DNA of 64,000 nt from Onthophagus taurus (Eukaryota > Arthropoda > Insecta > Coleoptera > Scarabaeidae), in NCBI RefSeq assembly GCF_036711975.1, contig NC_091966.1, forward strand, positions 10,175,501 to 10,239,500. Reading direction: 5' to 3'. This document shows, piece by piece, positions 12,001 to 24,878 of this stretch. A model generated the notes under the pieces. It saw nothing but the letters and a program-made list of their open reading frames with translations. It had not been told where the DNA came from and ran no database searches. The position numbers were made by a program, and so were the translations under genes. How positions within the stretch are numbered: position 1 is the first letter of the stretch; each line of letters opens with the position of its first letter.

Positions 12001-15000
12001 AAAATGTGCCAGAAATTATGCGAGAACAGAAACCACAAAAACCATTCGAAAAAATTACTAAAATTATAAGTGCAGAAAACTATGCCACAGGTTCTTTTGT
12101 AATCCCTTTAGCGAATGGACTTGTTGATATTTGTGAAAAACTTTCAAAAAAATGTATCGAGGATGATTTTACAAGAAATAATCATAAAAATAAAACCTCA
12201 GCTGATTAGTCGATTTGATAATATAGAAATGTGCAATACATTAGCTGTTTCGACATTTATTGAAGAAAATTATTGTAGAATTATGCCGAAAGTGAAGTCA
12301 TCCATCTTGGGACAATTATTCCAATAGGTGCGTGAATATCCGGTATTCAAGATTGATGATAAGGTACTTTTTTGCAAAGTGTGCAACAAATCTGTGTCAG
12401 CCGTGAAAATATTGTTGGTAAAACAGCGTCTAGCAAGTTTAAACCACATAAAACTGGAGAAAACCAATAATGAGTTTATGTTTATGAATAATGTTTTCCA
12501 CATATAAATCAAAAGATGTTTAATTTGCAGAAGCTGTAGCGCATTAATTTCCGTTGATATACCCCTATATAAAATGCGCAACAAAAAAATTAGTATCGTT
12601 CCTAGAATCATACACAGAGTATCTACAAAGTATAATTGAAAAATACCCTTCGCACAAAATATGAAGGAACTTCACAAAAATACCACAGACCACATACAAT
12701 GCATCAATAGTCCCTTTTTGTGGATTTCAATCGACAGCAAGATGCAACAGGAAGATATGTGGTAAATGTCATTATTGGTATTTTGGATCATGATGAGTTA
12801 ATCGCTAAACAACAATTTTTGTTTGGTACTTGATAAAGCGAATCATAGCACTATTGCAAGGCTTTTCGATAATTCTACTAAGATTTTTGGTGAGAGTTTC
12901 AATAGAGACATGATTTTACTCTTTCTATCAGATGCTACGCCCTATATGGTAAAAACAGCTCAGACCATAGATACTTTTTATCTAAAAGTGACACACTTAA
13001 CTTGTCTTGCACACAACCTTCATTACGTCCTTAATTACCCTTAATCAACCCTTTGAAATGCCTCAATTGGTCTCAACTTGCTACCAATTAATATCCTCGG
13101 TATACTCATAACGTCTACCAAATTTGGTTTTTCTAGATTAATGTATTACGAAGATATTGAATGTTTTAAAAATTTAAGAGCCAACATTGAAGGCCTATAA
13201 CTCTTCAGGGGTAAAACTTAGTATAGAGATAAGTTGTGTTAAATCATTTTAATTTATTGTCCTCTACATGTCCGTGTTCTGTGTCAGTTCTTATGTGAAT
13301 CATCCTGTATATTGGAAACAGCTGGGCTTCCGCTCTCTACACAGGTTGATGTAGTGACATAAGCTCAGGACTTAATTAATAGCATAAACAGTGAAGCTGC
13401 TAAGTTAGTAATGAAAAAATGGTTATGGTTATTTCAAGGAGTCGTGGTTTTTCTATTTTGAAAGAAATGTCTACATGTTTGAGTAAAGGATCCACAGAAA
13501 TAACCTCAGTGAAGCACTAGCATTTAAATTTGCACCTATAACTTCAGTGGAAGTGGAATGAAGTTCTTCAATGTATAAGAATGTTTTACATGCATTCAGA
13601 CAAAGTTTCCTATTTGATCATTTAAGTGAGATATTTGTCATTTATTGTAATCACAATTTTAGGTAAATCTGTTTTAGTTTTTAATTTGTCTTTTGTATAT
13701 TGCTCAATATTTTCTGTCTTTTAGCTTTTTTAAGTCAAACTAATAAATATTATAAACCCTCTAAAATTAGGGGAAAAAATTGTTTTTCTTTAATAAATCC
13801 ACTATGGAAGAATTTGGAAGGATGAAATTTGCCAGATAACTATTACTAATAAGGTAACATTTTTTGACGATTTTTATAACCCTAATATGTTTTTACAGGA
13901 GACTGAAAAAATCAACCCCATAATACTTTGCATTAGAACTTTTTAATATATCTACATTTTTCTACTTAAAAACTTGATTTAAATAGTGGGATTCAATACG
14001 CATCTTTTTTGTCTCTTGACATTTTCTCCTAAAATTGTTAGTTTGATCACAAAAAAAATAAAATAATACAAAGGCTCAGGTGAATTTTAATTCAGATATT
14101 GGTTATTATTAGTCAAAGAAATAAAGTTATGTGAAATTGGTCACAGCATTATTGTATTTTTTGTGATCAAACTAACAGTTTGTTAGTTGTAAAATGTCAA
14201 GAGATAAAAAAGTTGCAGATTTGTACCCTTAACTGTAGAGGACTATAACTTGGAGGAGAAGAGGTTTTGACCAAAAAGGAATATGAAAGACCCCACTTAA
14301 TTTTCGTCGAAAAATCACCCCTTAAAAACTTTCGCATCAATTTAGACACACCTGTATAGTTTTAAAAACTTACTTTTGCATTTCAGTTTTCATTCGTTCC
14401 TTAATAACATCCATAGTTTCATTTGTACCATGACTTTGGTTAACAGCTTCATTATATAAGCGTTCTATTCGGACCATTTCCTACAAAAAAAAAGTAATCA
14501 GAACATTATAATAACATTATAATACTGGGAATAACAAAGAGTTTTTGATTTAAGTACCTGATTTAATTTAACTAATTTATCAACTACCACCCTAAAACCT
14601 AAATCAAAAGCTTTATGTCCCAAGAAGAAACATTCGGTAACAAAATTATAACTGGAAGCGGTCAATCGATGTTGAACTTCTTGTGAGTTTTCGGTTTCAA
14701 TTGGAACTAAACAAGTTTCTTTGGATAAATTTGTTAGATGTACCCCTTTGGTTGCGCAATGTTCCTCCTAAAATAACAAAAACAATTAATTTTTTAAACC
14801 TCTACTTTATAATTATTATTACCTCTACTGCACAATAAGTGGGGTCTACTTTTAATATTTTTGCCTCATTACCAGGTGAACAAAATGGTTGGCAAAGCCT
14901 TATAATCACCATCAACATATTTAACATATATCCATCACTAACATTATTAAAAGCAGTGGGATTTGGAAAATCAGCTGCTTGGCTGGCCCAAATTTTACCA

Positions 15001-16085
15001 CGATCTGCATTCGATTTCAAACAATCACCAAGCCATTGGAGAGTGCCTGATTTTACATTTGGACTACGTTTTAGAAGATTTAAAAAAAAGGAATGGATGT
15101 GTTGGGTGATTGTTGCCATATTAGATTGAAGAGCTCCTTCCTGGGCAGTAGTGCTTGGCTAAAACAAAAAAAGATTAAAAAATGATTTTTTTTAATAAAG
15201 AGAATCAAGTCTTTAATTCAATACCTGGTCTAAAGGGTTTTGAAAATATTCAAATTCGGAATGACCAGTTTTTGGCAGTATTGATACACAAAATAATGCA
15301 CCTAAAAGAGTATTTGCATACTCAGCCCCGGTTTTTTCTATTCTTGGCTTAGAGTATTCTAAAAGAGTTAGTGCCAAGTGTTCATGATTTGTGTACAACA
15401 TCAATATGTTAAAAACACTAAAGTTAAAGGACATTAATGTGGATTTGGCAATATCAACATGGATGCGTTTTAAAAAGGCTATGTAAGCCTCTTTCATTCC
15501 CTCAAAGCCATCTAGAAATAAATAAAAAAATAAATTATTATAAGTTTTTGATATTAATGTAACATTACCTTCATCTTTTAAAGCAGCTTGATAAACATCT
15601 TGAAAGAATACTTCGGAATTTGGTTCAGCATTTCTCATAATATCATATAATTGAGCAAAAACGTTTTGTACATGGTACAGTTCCGGTTGTTTTAAAGATG
15701 TTAGAACATTACGAAGGATTAACATTTTTATTACTTCTTGTACTGAACTATCCTTGACATCCAGATTATTGTTATAACATCTAAACAGATAAATAAAAAC
15801 CTTCGTTTCGTATTTATCCTTTTCATTTCCAATCAGGTACTGTTCAAAATCGTCTATAAGTAGCCTTTCAAACAGTGCATGCTCTAATATTTCAAGTGTA
15901 ATCACTTCGGTATTAAATGAAACAGACAAATCACTCATGTACAAAAGGTTCCTTTCAATCGCCCTAGATCTATTCAACGTAAATCCAAACACAGTTTCTA
16001 TTGTATCACATATTACGTTTGCTCTAGTAGAATCTGTACTACTTCTACTGTTTTCACCGAAAAGTGCAGCAAACGGATTCGACAT
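9055..16085 (-). CDS. UBE4A: Ubiquitin conjugation factor E4 A (UBE4A)
   Basis: U-box ubiquitin ligase that lengthens ubiquitin chains on substrates already tagged by E1-E2-E3. It is the Ufd2 family member of the UBE4A branch. Eleven exons on the minus strand: 16085-15569, 15511-15225, 15158-14823, 14767-14558, 14480-14374, 10873-10688, 10635-10198, 10115-9966, 9911-9668, 9613-9246, 9187-9055. They sum to 2976 nt, or 991 residues plus stop, close to the vertebrate protein. The N-terminus carries the UBE4A-type NPFAALFG. The Ufd2 core includes [20 protein letters not shown] and [12 protein letters not shown]. The C-terminal U-box (about 918-985) has [17 protein letters not shown] and [10 protein letters not shown]. 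The exon 7 donor is AG|GCAAGT, a GC-AG intron. Intron 1 (15512-15568) is 57 nt and has no in-frame stop. Intron 5 (10874-14373) is swollen by hAT relics. UBE4B is less likely because the N-terminus and core fit UBE4A better. Confidence 0.95.
11090..12325 (+). mobile_element. hAT (ZBED-type) transposase relic in UBE4A intron 5
   Basis: Plus-strand translations in several frames give pieces of a hAT transposase: CLTTDCWTS near 11430, a [12 protein letters not shown]...[13 protein letters not shown] stretch near 11630-11730, and a partial open frame at 11997-12209. Stops and frameshifts are frequent. It lies opposite to the host gene and inside its largest intron. Confidence 0.6.
12326..13700 (+). 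mobile_element. Second hAT-like relic in UBE4A intron 5
   Basis: A BED-finger-like start ([13 protein letters not shown], near 12365-12400) is followed after a gap by an open frame at 12823-13044 containing [15 protein letters not shown] and [13 protein letters not shown]. This pattern is known from insect hAT-like proteins. The central part is disrupted. It appears to be a different subfamily from the relic just before it, so two insertions are likely. Confidence 0.6.
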
Positions 16086-16464
16086 GTTTTCTTACTTTTA
16101 ATTTTCACTCATTTAACTTTAATAACTCATTATACTCTCACAAGTGCGTGTCGAATTCTTCAATCTACGAATTTGTTATGAAAAATTAAATGTAATAATG
16201 ATTTGACATATTGACGAGCTGTGTACGAATTTGACGTTTGTATTTCATTGCTACCAACTGTTTAATACGTAATAACACTAAATATAGGTTAAAAAAAATT
16301 ATTAACTTAATGATTTTTTATAATTATCTTATTATGAGGATGTTTTGATAATGAGTTATTATTGTTATAAGCAGTATAACAATATTTTTAGTAAAAAGTT
16401 TGGAATGCAAAAGCGCCATCTTTTGAAAATGTTTAAAAAAAAATTAGGAAATTTATTTAACATT

Positions 16465-17656
16465 TTAACTAAATATAATATAATCTTTTCCTTCTTGTAA
16501 GTTCAATGAATTTAAATTGTCCTCAAATACTCCATTGGTCATATCCTAGAAAAAAAAAATATAACAATAAATTAGTTAATAAGTTTTATAGGTACCATTT
16601 TAACACATATAATAATCGGTGCCTTTGCTTTTGAAAAATGAATAATTTCAATAGGTTTTTTACTTATTCTAAGGTTTAAATCAAAAGGAGTATAATATTT
16701 TCCAACTTTGTTGCTATCAACATCACATAATGCAATAACTTTCTTTTGATTCTCTTCTGATAATGACTTAAATAACTTTCGTCCTTGTTTCCCAGCATTC
16801 CATATAGTAAATTCTTTCCAATCAATTAATATTTTTTCTTGTAATCGTTTTATTCTTACATCCCAAATAATGTCTCTGAAAATATTGGAAATAAATACAA
16901 CTGGTGTATTATTTTAAAATACTTACTCATGAATAGAATGAGTTGTACAATTTGTATGATAAGTATAAGAAACTAAAACTTGATTAACCCTATGTAATTT
17001 TCCCCCTAAATCCAAGTGGTTATAAAAGAATATCAAATCTTCAGGTTCTCCTTTTACCTTTTCAGAAAAACCACCAATTTTGTGAAATATACTTCTATGC
17101 ATAAACCACGTTGGCATAATTATTGTTGGTCCATTAGAAGTAAATATTTGTACATCCAATTTATTATCATCTAAGTTGTTAGCCCAATTTGTATACCTTA
17201 CAGTTGAATTTTTGGGTTCTCTTACAATTCGTGACCCAACAATATAATTATTTGTTAATTCACTTGCTGCATTGTATTGTTCTATTAATCTATGAGGAAA
17301 CATTAAATCATCCACATCTTGAAAACACAGATATTTTCCAGTGCTTATTGAAACAGCTGAATTTTTTGATTTTCCACAACCCAAAGGTTGACCAAATGGG
17401 TGGTTAATTAGTTTAAAAGTGAAGTTATGAGATTTGAGTATGTTTTCCCAATTTGATAATAAATTTGGGGTATTATCTATACTTCCATCATTGCAAACAC
17501 ATATTTCAACATTAAGATTTGCAATTTCTTGGTATAATATACTATTAAAACATGAATCAATAAACTTTTCGCCGTTATAAATTGGAATTATTATGGACTA
17601 AAAGAGACTATTATTAATTTAAAAACTTCTTGTTAATGTTTACTTACTATATCCAT
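16465..17656 (-). CDS. B3GNTL1: B3GNTL1-like family 2 glycosyltransferase
   Basis: Probable ortholog of UDP-GlcNAc:betaGal beta-1,3-N-acetylglucosaminyltransferase-like protein 1, a GT2-fold protein whose true substrate is not settled. Four exons: 17656-17648 (only MDI), 17597-16927, 16875-16596, 16545-16465. They total 1041 nt, or 346 residues plus stop, near the vertebrate length. The GT2 domain starts at SIIIPIYNGEKF. A DVDD metal-binding motif lies near residue 93 and an acidic GEPEDL segment further on. The C-terminus holds the family-specific WNAGKQGRKL and ends in VFEDNLNSLNLQEGKDY. No signal peptide is visible, so cytosolic location is possible. It lies 380 bp upstream of UBE4A on the same strand. 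A broken copy of part of exon 2 sits at 21.56-21.78 kb. Confidence 0.92.
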
Positions 17657-17659
17657 TGA

Positions 17660-18179
17660 ATATACATTAAAATAGTCTGTTTAAAGATTAATCCTCTCAA
17701 ACAGCTGACTTTTTAGACCTAACCTCATTAACAAATAAATCAAGTATTTCTGCAAAATAACCATTTATAGATAAAATTAGTATAAAAGGTTACGAAATTA
17801 ACTGGAGTGGTAGATTCTTAGTGAGAATACACCACAAAAAAATGTGAGAATTTCTCACATTTTTGTATGGATATTGCCACTATAAAATTAGTTAATTAAA
17901 AAAAAGAAGGTGGAGGCTCTTTAATTAACTTGCCAGGAAGTATTGAAGACTTTTAATTTGTTTGTAATTTAATTACTTGTTTTATTATAGTATGTAGGAG
18001 CTTTATTCCAAATTCTCTATTCTAACCTCAAAAAGAAACATGACATGTTCATTGTGAATCCTCATGTAATTTAATTAAAGGGGCCTCATGCACAAAATTC
18101 AATAATGAAAAAGCCTAAAAATAATATTCATTATCAAAAGTTTTCAAAACAGATTAACTACAAAAATGTATGAACCATT
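17660..18179. other. Spacer upstream of B3GNTL1; nothing recognised
   Basis: No supported coding region. Presumably includes the promoter of the leftward B3GNTL1 gene. Confidence 0.4.
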
Positions 18180-19300
18180 ATTGTTGCCAGGCTGAGGGGA
18201 GCAGCTCAGCAACCCCTCTCATCACCGCGACCTATAAGATCTATTGTAACTTAAGCCCTCTAAAAGTTTAGATGCAGATCCTTTGTGAACCTTAGTATTG
18301 CCCTAAGGCCTTGTTCCTTTATGTCGGTAGGTGTCAGGCGAACTTTACCGAAAATTTTGTGTTTAAGGCAGCCTCTGACGACACATTCACACAGTATATG
18401 TTCAGCAGTCTCTAACTCGTCGTTGCTAAGTCGACAAGTTTGATCCTCAGCTTGTCCAATATGGAAGAGGTAGTATTTTAGAAGTTCTTTCCAGCGGAAG
18501 GCTACCTTTGAGACTTCCAAACAATTAATTACCTGTTTTAAGTGGCTTTTTTGTAGTCCACAGCCGGGTTGGGTGTAATGTAGGGCGTTCGCGCTGCAAT
18601 TTTGGCCAGCTTGTCCGCCCTTTCATTGCTCTCAATGTCTTTGTGACCTGGAATCCATCATAGAGTAACATCATTACCCCCTATCGAGTTCTCTCAGGTT
18701 ACTGCTAGGCCTGACTTACTTTTAGGGCGACCCGACTGTCCGTAAAAATATTTATCGATGCACCTTATTGTCTCTTTTCTAGATTCAAAACGATGCAGAA
18801 GTTTATAGCAAGTACTTCTGCTTGAAAATGGTTATGTCGGAGCTGAGGATTTTTGGTCCACTAATGCCATTACCTACTCCGGATCCCACTGTCTTTGAAG
18901 CATCAGTGTACCAGGCAACGGCTCCACTTGTAAGTTGAGGCTCACCCTTCGCCCAAACATCCCTGCTCCTTCTAAATATGACCTTATACGGCTGGTCGAA
19001 ATTATATTCTTCTTTTCTTTCAATCAAGTGGTTTAGACTTGGGTCCTTGAGGATTTCGAGGTGTCCTGTGATGTTACCCTGCATCAACTTAAGTGAAGAG
19101 CATACCATTCGTGGTTTAAGACCCCAGTGCCTTCCAAGGAGATTGCGGCAGATGTTAGGTTAGCCATGATGGCCTTTTTCCTCATCTTGACTAAGTGGAA
19201 GTTCCAGTTTTGTTTACTGTCTAGTATTACCCCTAGGTATTTGACTTCGGTTTTGAGGTTAATAGATCTACCTTCAATGGAGGGTGCTCTCAATTGAATG
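18180..19300 (-). mobile_element. LINE fragment, Jockey-like 3' half
   Basis: Minus strand, in order: RT C-terminus (19293-19084, with VKYLGVILDSKQNW), RNase H start (19108-18803, with AWYTDASKTVGSGVG), then a C-terminal zinc-knuckle segment (18520-18260, with CRLSNDELETAEHILCEC). Frames are shifted and stops occur between them. A closely related short piece sits on the plus strand at 37.33-37.57 kb. Confidence 0.75.
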
Positions 19301-19718
19301 TGTGAACCATGCCAGTAATGACAATGGTCTAAAATTTTCGATAAAAAGCATTTTTCTCTCTATAAGACTATGCACAGCATCTACTGCTTCTTGGATGTTA
19401 CTTTGTCCAGGTTCAGAAAATTTTTGGTCTACAAGATATCGCCTAAAATGATCAACCTTAAGTACTGCTAATAATTCCTTTTCTGTTAATAATGATTAAT
19501 AATGAGAATGAGGTGATTTGTGACAACATCACTCCAATGGCATTATTAGAGACATTTGTAAAATAATATTGTTAATATCTTGATGATTGAAGCACAAACC
19601 GCGAAAATTCAATGAACAAAGATCACATTCTCAAAAAAAAAAATTAATTCATAATAACATAATGCAAAATACTTGACTAATATTATTTATTAATATTAAA
19701 ACCATATTAAATCTTATT
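19301..19718. other. Spacer and RBM19 3' flank; nothing else recognised
   Basis: AT-rich, contains the presumed 3' untranslated region of RBM19. Nothing else supported. Confidence 0.4.
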
Positions 19719-22700
19719 TTAATCAATATTAAAAACACTCTTCTTTGATTTTGGAGCTTCTTCATTGTGGAAGTGAGATGCTGTTCTTTTTCTAAGATCA
19801 TCAATTCCTTCTTCAGTTGTAGCCCATTCCAAAACAAGTCTTCGACCGTACAAATGAGTACTTTGTGATAAAGCTTCAAATGCTTTCTAATATAAAATAG
19901 AAATATTAAAATATAAAAAGGAGTTTTTAAATTATTTTTCTTACCTTAGCATCACTTGAAGTGAAATAATCGACAAAAGCGAATCCTCTATGAGTTGTTT
20001 CACCCACGGTCATTTTTTTGGGTAATCTTAACGCCTTTATCTCGCCAAATGTTCTTTAAAAAATGGTAAAAATTAGTATCAATTTAAAAAGTCGGAAAAT
20101 AAAAAAGAATAATTACTTGAATAATTCAAAAAGTTCTTCTTTTTTGGCTTGGAAAGGAACGTTACGAACTAACAGCTTCGAACCCGTTGGTTTTCCTTTT
20201 TTCGTTACTTTACGAGTAGTTATAACGTCATTCCTAATGTAGAGAAATAAATAAGTGAAGAGAAATGATTGATGTTATTATCTTACGCTAAAGTTCTTTC
20301 CGATCGTTTTAACTCTAAAGTTTTTCCGTCTAATGAACTTCCTTGTAATTCTTTTAAAGCTTTGTTAGTACTTGATTTAAGAAAATATCGAACAAAACCA
20401 TAACCCATTGATAACTTATTTCCGGGATTATTCATATCTTTTTTCATTGTGACCATTGCAGAATACAATTTACCACAAGTTTCGAAATGCCTTTTTAGGT
20501 CCTCATCAGTTGTTTTAAAATTCAAATTTTTAACAAACAAAGTTGTATCTGGTTCAGGTTCAATAATTTCTTCTTCTTCCACTTCATTTTCTTCTTGTTT
20601 TGATTCAGAAACGTTTTCCGTTTCGCTTTGTACATTAGAATTCTCATTGTTCACATTTGTTATAGATTGATTTTTATTATTTTTGCTTAAAGATTTCGCC
20701 TGTAAACTATTTTCGGGGGCCCATTCAAGAAGAAGTGGTACACTTTTAAATTGTGAATAAGCTAACGATGAAAACGCTTTTCTAGCTTCAGTTGGTTCAA
20801 TAAATTCCACTATTGCTAAAATTAAAAAAACAAAATTAACGTATATTCTATTTTGTAAATAACATATAAAAAACTGTACCAGTTATTCCCTTTGGAGGCA
20901 AAACCACTCTACCTACAATACCATACTTTTCAAAAACTCTTCTTAATTCCACTATTTCAGTATTAGCTGGAAGATTTTTTACTAAAATAATAGTTTTTGA
21001 GCGTTTAATTGACCCCTAAAAATACAATGTTTTTTTTATTATTCATAAAACCACATTTTTTAAGTCAACAGTGATATTATTACCCCACTAAAAGCATCTA
21101 AAATAACTCCTTCAGCTTCCAAATATTTTCTGGTTTCTGTTACGATTTGTGTTTCTCCAAGGGCTAATCTAACAGCTACGTTACTTTGTCCGTGAGGATC
21201 TAAAACCGCTTTTTTACTCGTTCCATAACTTCCTGCCATTGCTTCAGCAACTGCATCATGGCCCATAAACAATGAATTCCAATTGTGTGATGATCCGGCT
21301 TGAGCTTTTTGCTTTTTTTCTTTCTGCTTTTTATAATTTATGTTTCCTAAAAATGAAAAATACAGAAGATAGGTTGAGTGATATTTACAGTCTATATTTT
21401 AAAGAACATATTATTTAACTTAATTATATTATTTAGATTATTTGGTCTGTATTATGTATAGTTAAATACTCAACGTTCTGTTACTTGCAATTTTGTTCAG
21501 CTTCATTTATGACAATACTGTCATAGAGTACTATCAGTAGATAAAGTGACCCACCAACAATATAATTATTTGCTAATTCACTTGCTGCTTTGTATTGTTC
21601 TATTAATCTATGAGGAAACATTAAATCATCCACATCTTGAAAACATAGATATTTTCCAGTGCTTATTGAAACAGCTGAATTTTTTGATTTTCCACAACCC
21701 AAAGGTTGACCAAACGGGTGATTAACTAATTTAAAAGTAATATTATGATATTTGAATACATTTTCCCAATTAAAATGTTGGGTGTTACACCTAGGTACTG
21801 AAAAATAGATGTACTTATATAATAACTTCTGTTCTAAGGTTTGAAAAGCTTAACAAGTGACTATATAAACAAATTTTATTCAAATAACAATGTACAATAG
21901 AACACAGCCACCATAGCGAAAAGGTACCCATTGTGGAGATCGTCCCATCTTTGCTGATGGGCTCACTTCAGACTGTCGAGATTCTTGTGGAGAATAGCAC
22001 TTCCTCCATTAGAATTTCATCAAGGTAGTTCTAGCCACAATAATCAATGATGATAAACGAAACCACCAACTATTTCCGAAAGCGTAATATTTCAATTAAA
22101 AAATTAATGAGATAACAAAGAACTCTGGAGAAAATGTTTCTCATTGTAGGTTTAATAACTAGATATTACTATAAAAACAATCTAGATATAATTTATAGAC
22201 AGGTACACTAACAACAGTTATTATAAAATTTCTAAATATTTATAATAAAAATCAAAAATAAATTATACTTTACCTTCTTCTTCATTTTCTTGAACGTCCT
22301 TTGCTTTTCCAGGAAGTAAATGAAGCATTCGCCCATGCAAAATTGAACCATCCAATTCAGAATACGCTTTTACAGCATGTTCTGGCAACAGAAAAGTTAC
22401 AATACCAAAACCTTTCATTTTGCGTGATGTGGAATCAATTGGCAAGTTTACTTCTGTTATAGGACCTAAAATAAGTAAGATAAATTAGATAATACAGCAT
22501 TTTAATAGTAACATCTCACCATAAGCTGCAAATAGATTTTGAACATCATCTTCTGTTGTAATATACGCTAAATTTCGAATAAATATCCTCCCAGATTCTC
22601 CAATATCTTCCTCATTTTTTAATTTTTCTTCTTGGGATTTCCATTTGACTTTCTTAGGATCTTGTGCGTCATCTCCTTTATTTGTTGGATCTATATGCTT

Positions 22701-23762
22701 AGTTACAGATATGCTTTTCCCGGATAATATACTACGATCTTTCATTAAACCTTTCTTCATTTGCCTCTCATTTTTAAATCCAACAAAAGCTATACCTTTA
22801 ATATTTCGTGGGATTCTTATAGAAAACGGAATATTTGGTTTAAAAAATTCTTTTATGTCTTTCTTTTTACATTTATAGGGTAAGTCTTTCAGCTACAAAT
22901 AAAAAAATTTAAATTGTATCTAAAGATAGGAATTAAATCACCTTTAAATTGAATAATTTTAAATCTTTTTTTTGTTTTTGTTTCTTTTCTTGTTTAATCT
23001 TAGATGTATCCACTTTCTCTTCATTTTCATTTATATCATTAGTTGGTTCAGAAACTCCTGAATCAGATGAATCGTCACTTTCATCATCACTATCTTTTTT
23101 TGTCCTTAAATTATTTAATAATTCAATTTCATGGGGTGCATGAACTTGAAGGTATTCTTCAAATTGGGGATCATCTTTATACTATAATATAAATATTAAG
23201 ACTTAAATCACCACTTAATAACTAAGTAATTAAAATAACCTTTTTTAAAATTTCAGCTTTTTTATCATCCTTGTTCAATTTCTTTTCACTTTTTTTATTA
23301 TCCTCTTTCTTTTTCTTTAATTCATCTTGAATTGTTTCAGGATGTAATTTCTTATAAGCTGAACTATCAGCAGAATATTTACTCCAAGATTTTGGTTTAG
23401 CAACATCACCTTAATTAATCGAAAATGAAATTTAAAAAAATAAGATAAAAGATTAAAAGGAAATTACCTAAAGCTGCGCAAGCTTCAACAACAATTGTAT
23501 TAGTTTGTATACAGGTATTATTAAAATGCTTAATAGCTTCTTGTGCTTCTTTTTCAGTTTGATACCCCAAAAAAGCAAATCGTCTAAATGTTCCTTCAGA
23601 TGTATATTTTAATTGAACATCGGTTAATAAACCTCTTTCTCCAAAAATTTTGCGAATTTTTTCTTCGGTAATCTAAAACATTCATTCTGTTTATATTAAT
23701 ATTATTAAAATTATTGAATAAGTTACCTTTTTAGGTAGATTTTTAACAATTATACGTGACAT
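19719..23762 (-). CDS. RBM19: RNA-binding protein 19 (RBM19 / Mrd1), ribosome biogenesis
   Basis: Nucleolar protein with six RRMs, the homolog of yeast Mrd1, which is needed for pre-rRNA processing in the small-subunit processome. Twelve exons: 23762-23727, 23672-23468, 23409-23240, 23181-22942, 22892-22520, 22465-22274, 21346-21084, 21015-20880, 20815-20287, 20233-20117, 20053-19945, 19886-19719. Sum 2538 nt, or 845 residues plus stop. RRM1 is near residues 2-76, RRM2 near 218-285, RRM3 near 320-395 (RNP1 KGFGIVTF), RRM4 near 503-575 ([11 protein letters not shown]), RRM5 near 625-705 (GYGFVRYF) and RRM6 near 735-815 ([10 protein letters not shown]). The linker before RRM4 has the family signature [13 protein letters not shown]. 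The C-terminus [14 protein letters not shown] is typical. Intron 6 (21347-22273) carries a B3GNTL1 exon fragment. Exons 1-2 are duplicated at 28.0-28.28 kb. Confidence 0.95.
21556..21780 (-). pseudogene. B3GNTL1 exon 2 fragment inside RBM19 intron 6
   Basis: Minus strand matches 17239-17460 of B3GNTL1 almost base for base, including the residues [18 protein letters not shown], with a few substitutions (for example N to K and T to A). Similarity ends abruptly on both sides. There are no flanking exons, and it lies within an intron of a gene on the same strand, so it should be spliced out as a dead duplicate. It carries no intron sequence or poly-A tract that would show how it moved. Confidence 0.85.
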
Positions 23763-23929
23763 CTTAGAAAGGTTTTAAATTTGAGGTTAGGTTTAAAACT
23801 CACATGTCAGTAATGTCAAAACAAACTTAATTTGAAACTACCTTCAGATTGTTTGAGAAAATTTTATAGGAAAATATTTTAATTATTTACATTATAAAAT
23901 AAACTACACAAATGCCGAAATGGCAGACA

Positions 23930-24490
23930 TGAATTTTGTATATGAACGTGCTAATGGAAATACGTTAGAAGCTTGATGGCTTTATGCTGAGTTATATCCA
24001 GAAAGTACAGTACCCCATCACAGCATATTTGCAACATTTTTTAAGAAGCACTGCCGATTGCGGACGTTTACAAGAAGTGCGAACTGTAGCACTAGAGGAA
24101 GAAGTTCTTAATTTAATTGAGGAATCTTTCAGAACTAGTAACAAAAAAAATTGCCCAAGAATTAAATGTAAGCTATTCCAGCATATTTTTCAGGATTTAA
24201 AACAACAACTGTTGTCCTTATAATTTGTAACAAGTTTTTTGCCAATGGATTCTTCAAATGGTTACACAAACCCCACAATTTTTATGTCCTGTTTTCTTTA
24301 CTGATGAGGCGCATTTTTCAAAAGAATCTATTAGAAATTTCCAAACAATCACATATGGGTAGAAGAAAATCCACATAAAATTGTTGAATCCAATTTTTAA
24401 CACTAATTTTCATTATGTGTGTCTTGGTGTCATTGACAATTATTTAATTAGAAGAGGAGTTACCCCAGCTTCTTGATGATGTATGTAGTT
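23930..24490 (+). mobile_element. Transposon relic with DUF4817-like N-terminus
   Basis: Plus-strand translation gives a helix-turn-helix-like start (MADMNFVYERANGNTLEA, stop, WLYAELYPES) and later a DDE-like stretch (FFTDEAHFSKESIRNF) with stops between. This layout is common in insect transposons with a DUF4817-type N-terminus. It lies between RBM19 and the proximal Spd-2 copy, and the duplicate intergenic region at 28.29-28.75 kb lacks it, so insertion probably followed the tandem duplication. Confidence 0.5.
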
Positions 24491-24878
24491 TCGTGTGGGG
24501 GTGACTTCCTTCATAGTACTTAGGCCCAGGGAGCCGTAACAGCCTCACTTCAGAGTTCGCTCCAGACTACTCCCATTTAAGAGACAAAAAAAATTTCAGA
24601 TTGAATCCCTCTACTTTAATCAAGTTTTTAAATGAAGAAATATAGGTGCATTAAAAAGTTCTGATGCAAAGTATTATAGGGGTTGATTTTTCACCCCCTT
24701 GTAATAATATTTTAAGGTTACAAAAATCGTGTATAATAATTATATATGAATTAATCAAAAACTCATTCAAAAATGTATAAACTTCATGTATTGAAAAAAG
24801 TACATACAAAAATAGAATTAGAACTATTGAGTGTATTAACAATATTAATAAATAAACAGATTATAAAAATGAAACTCT

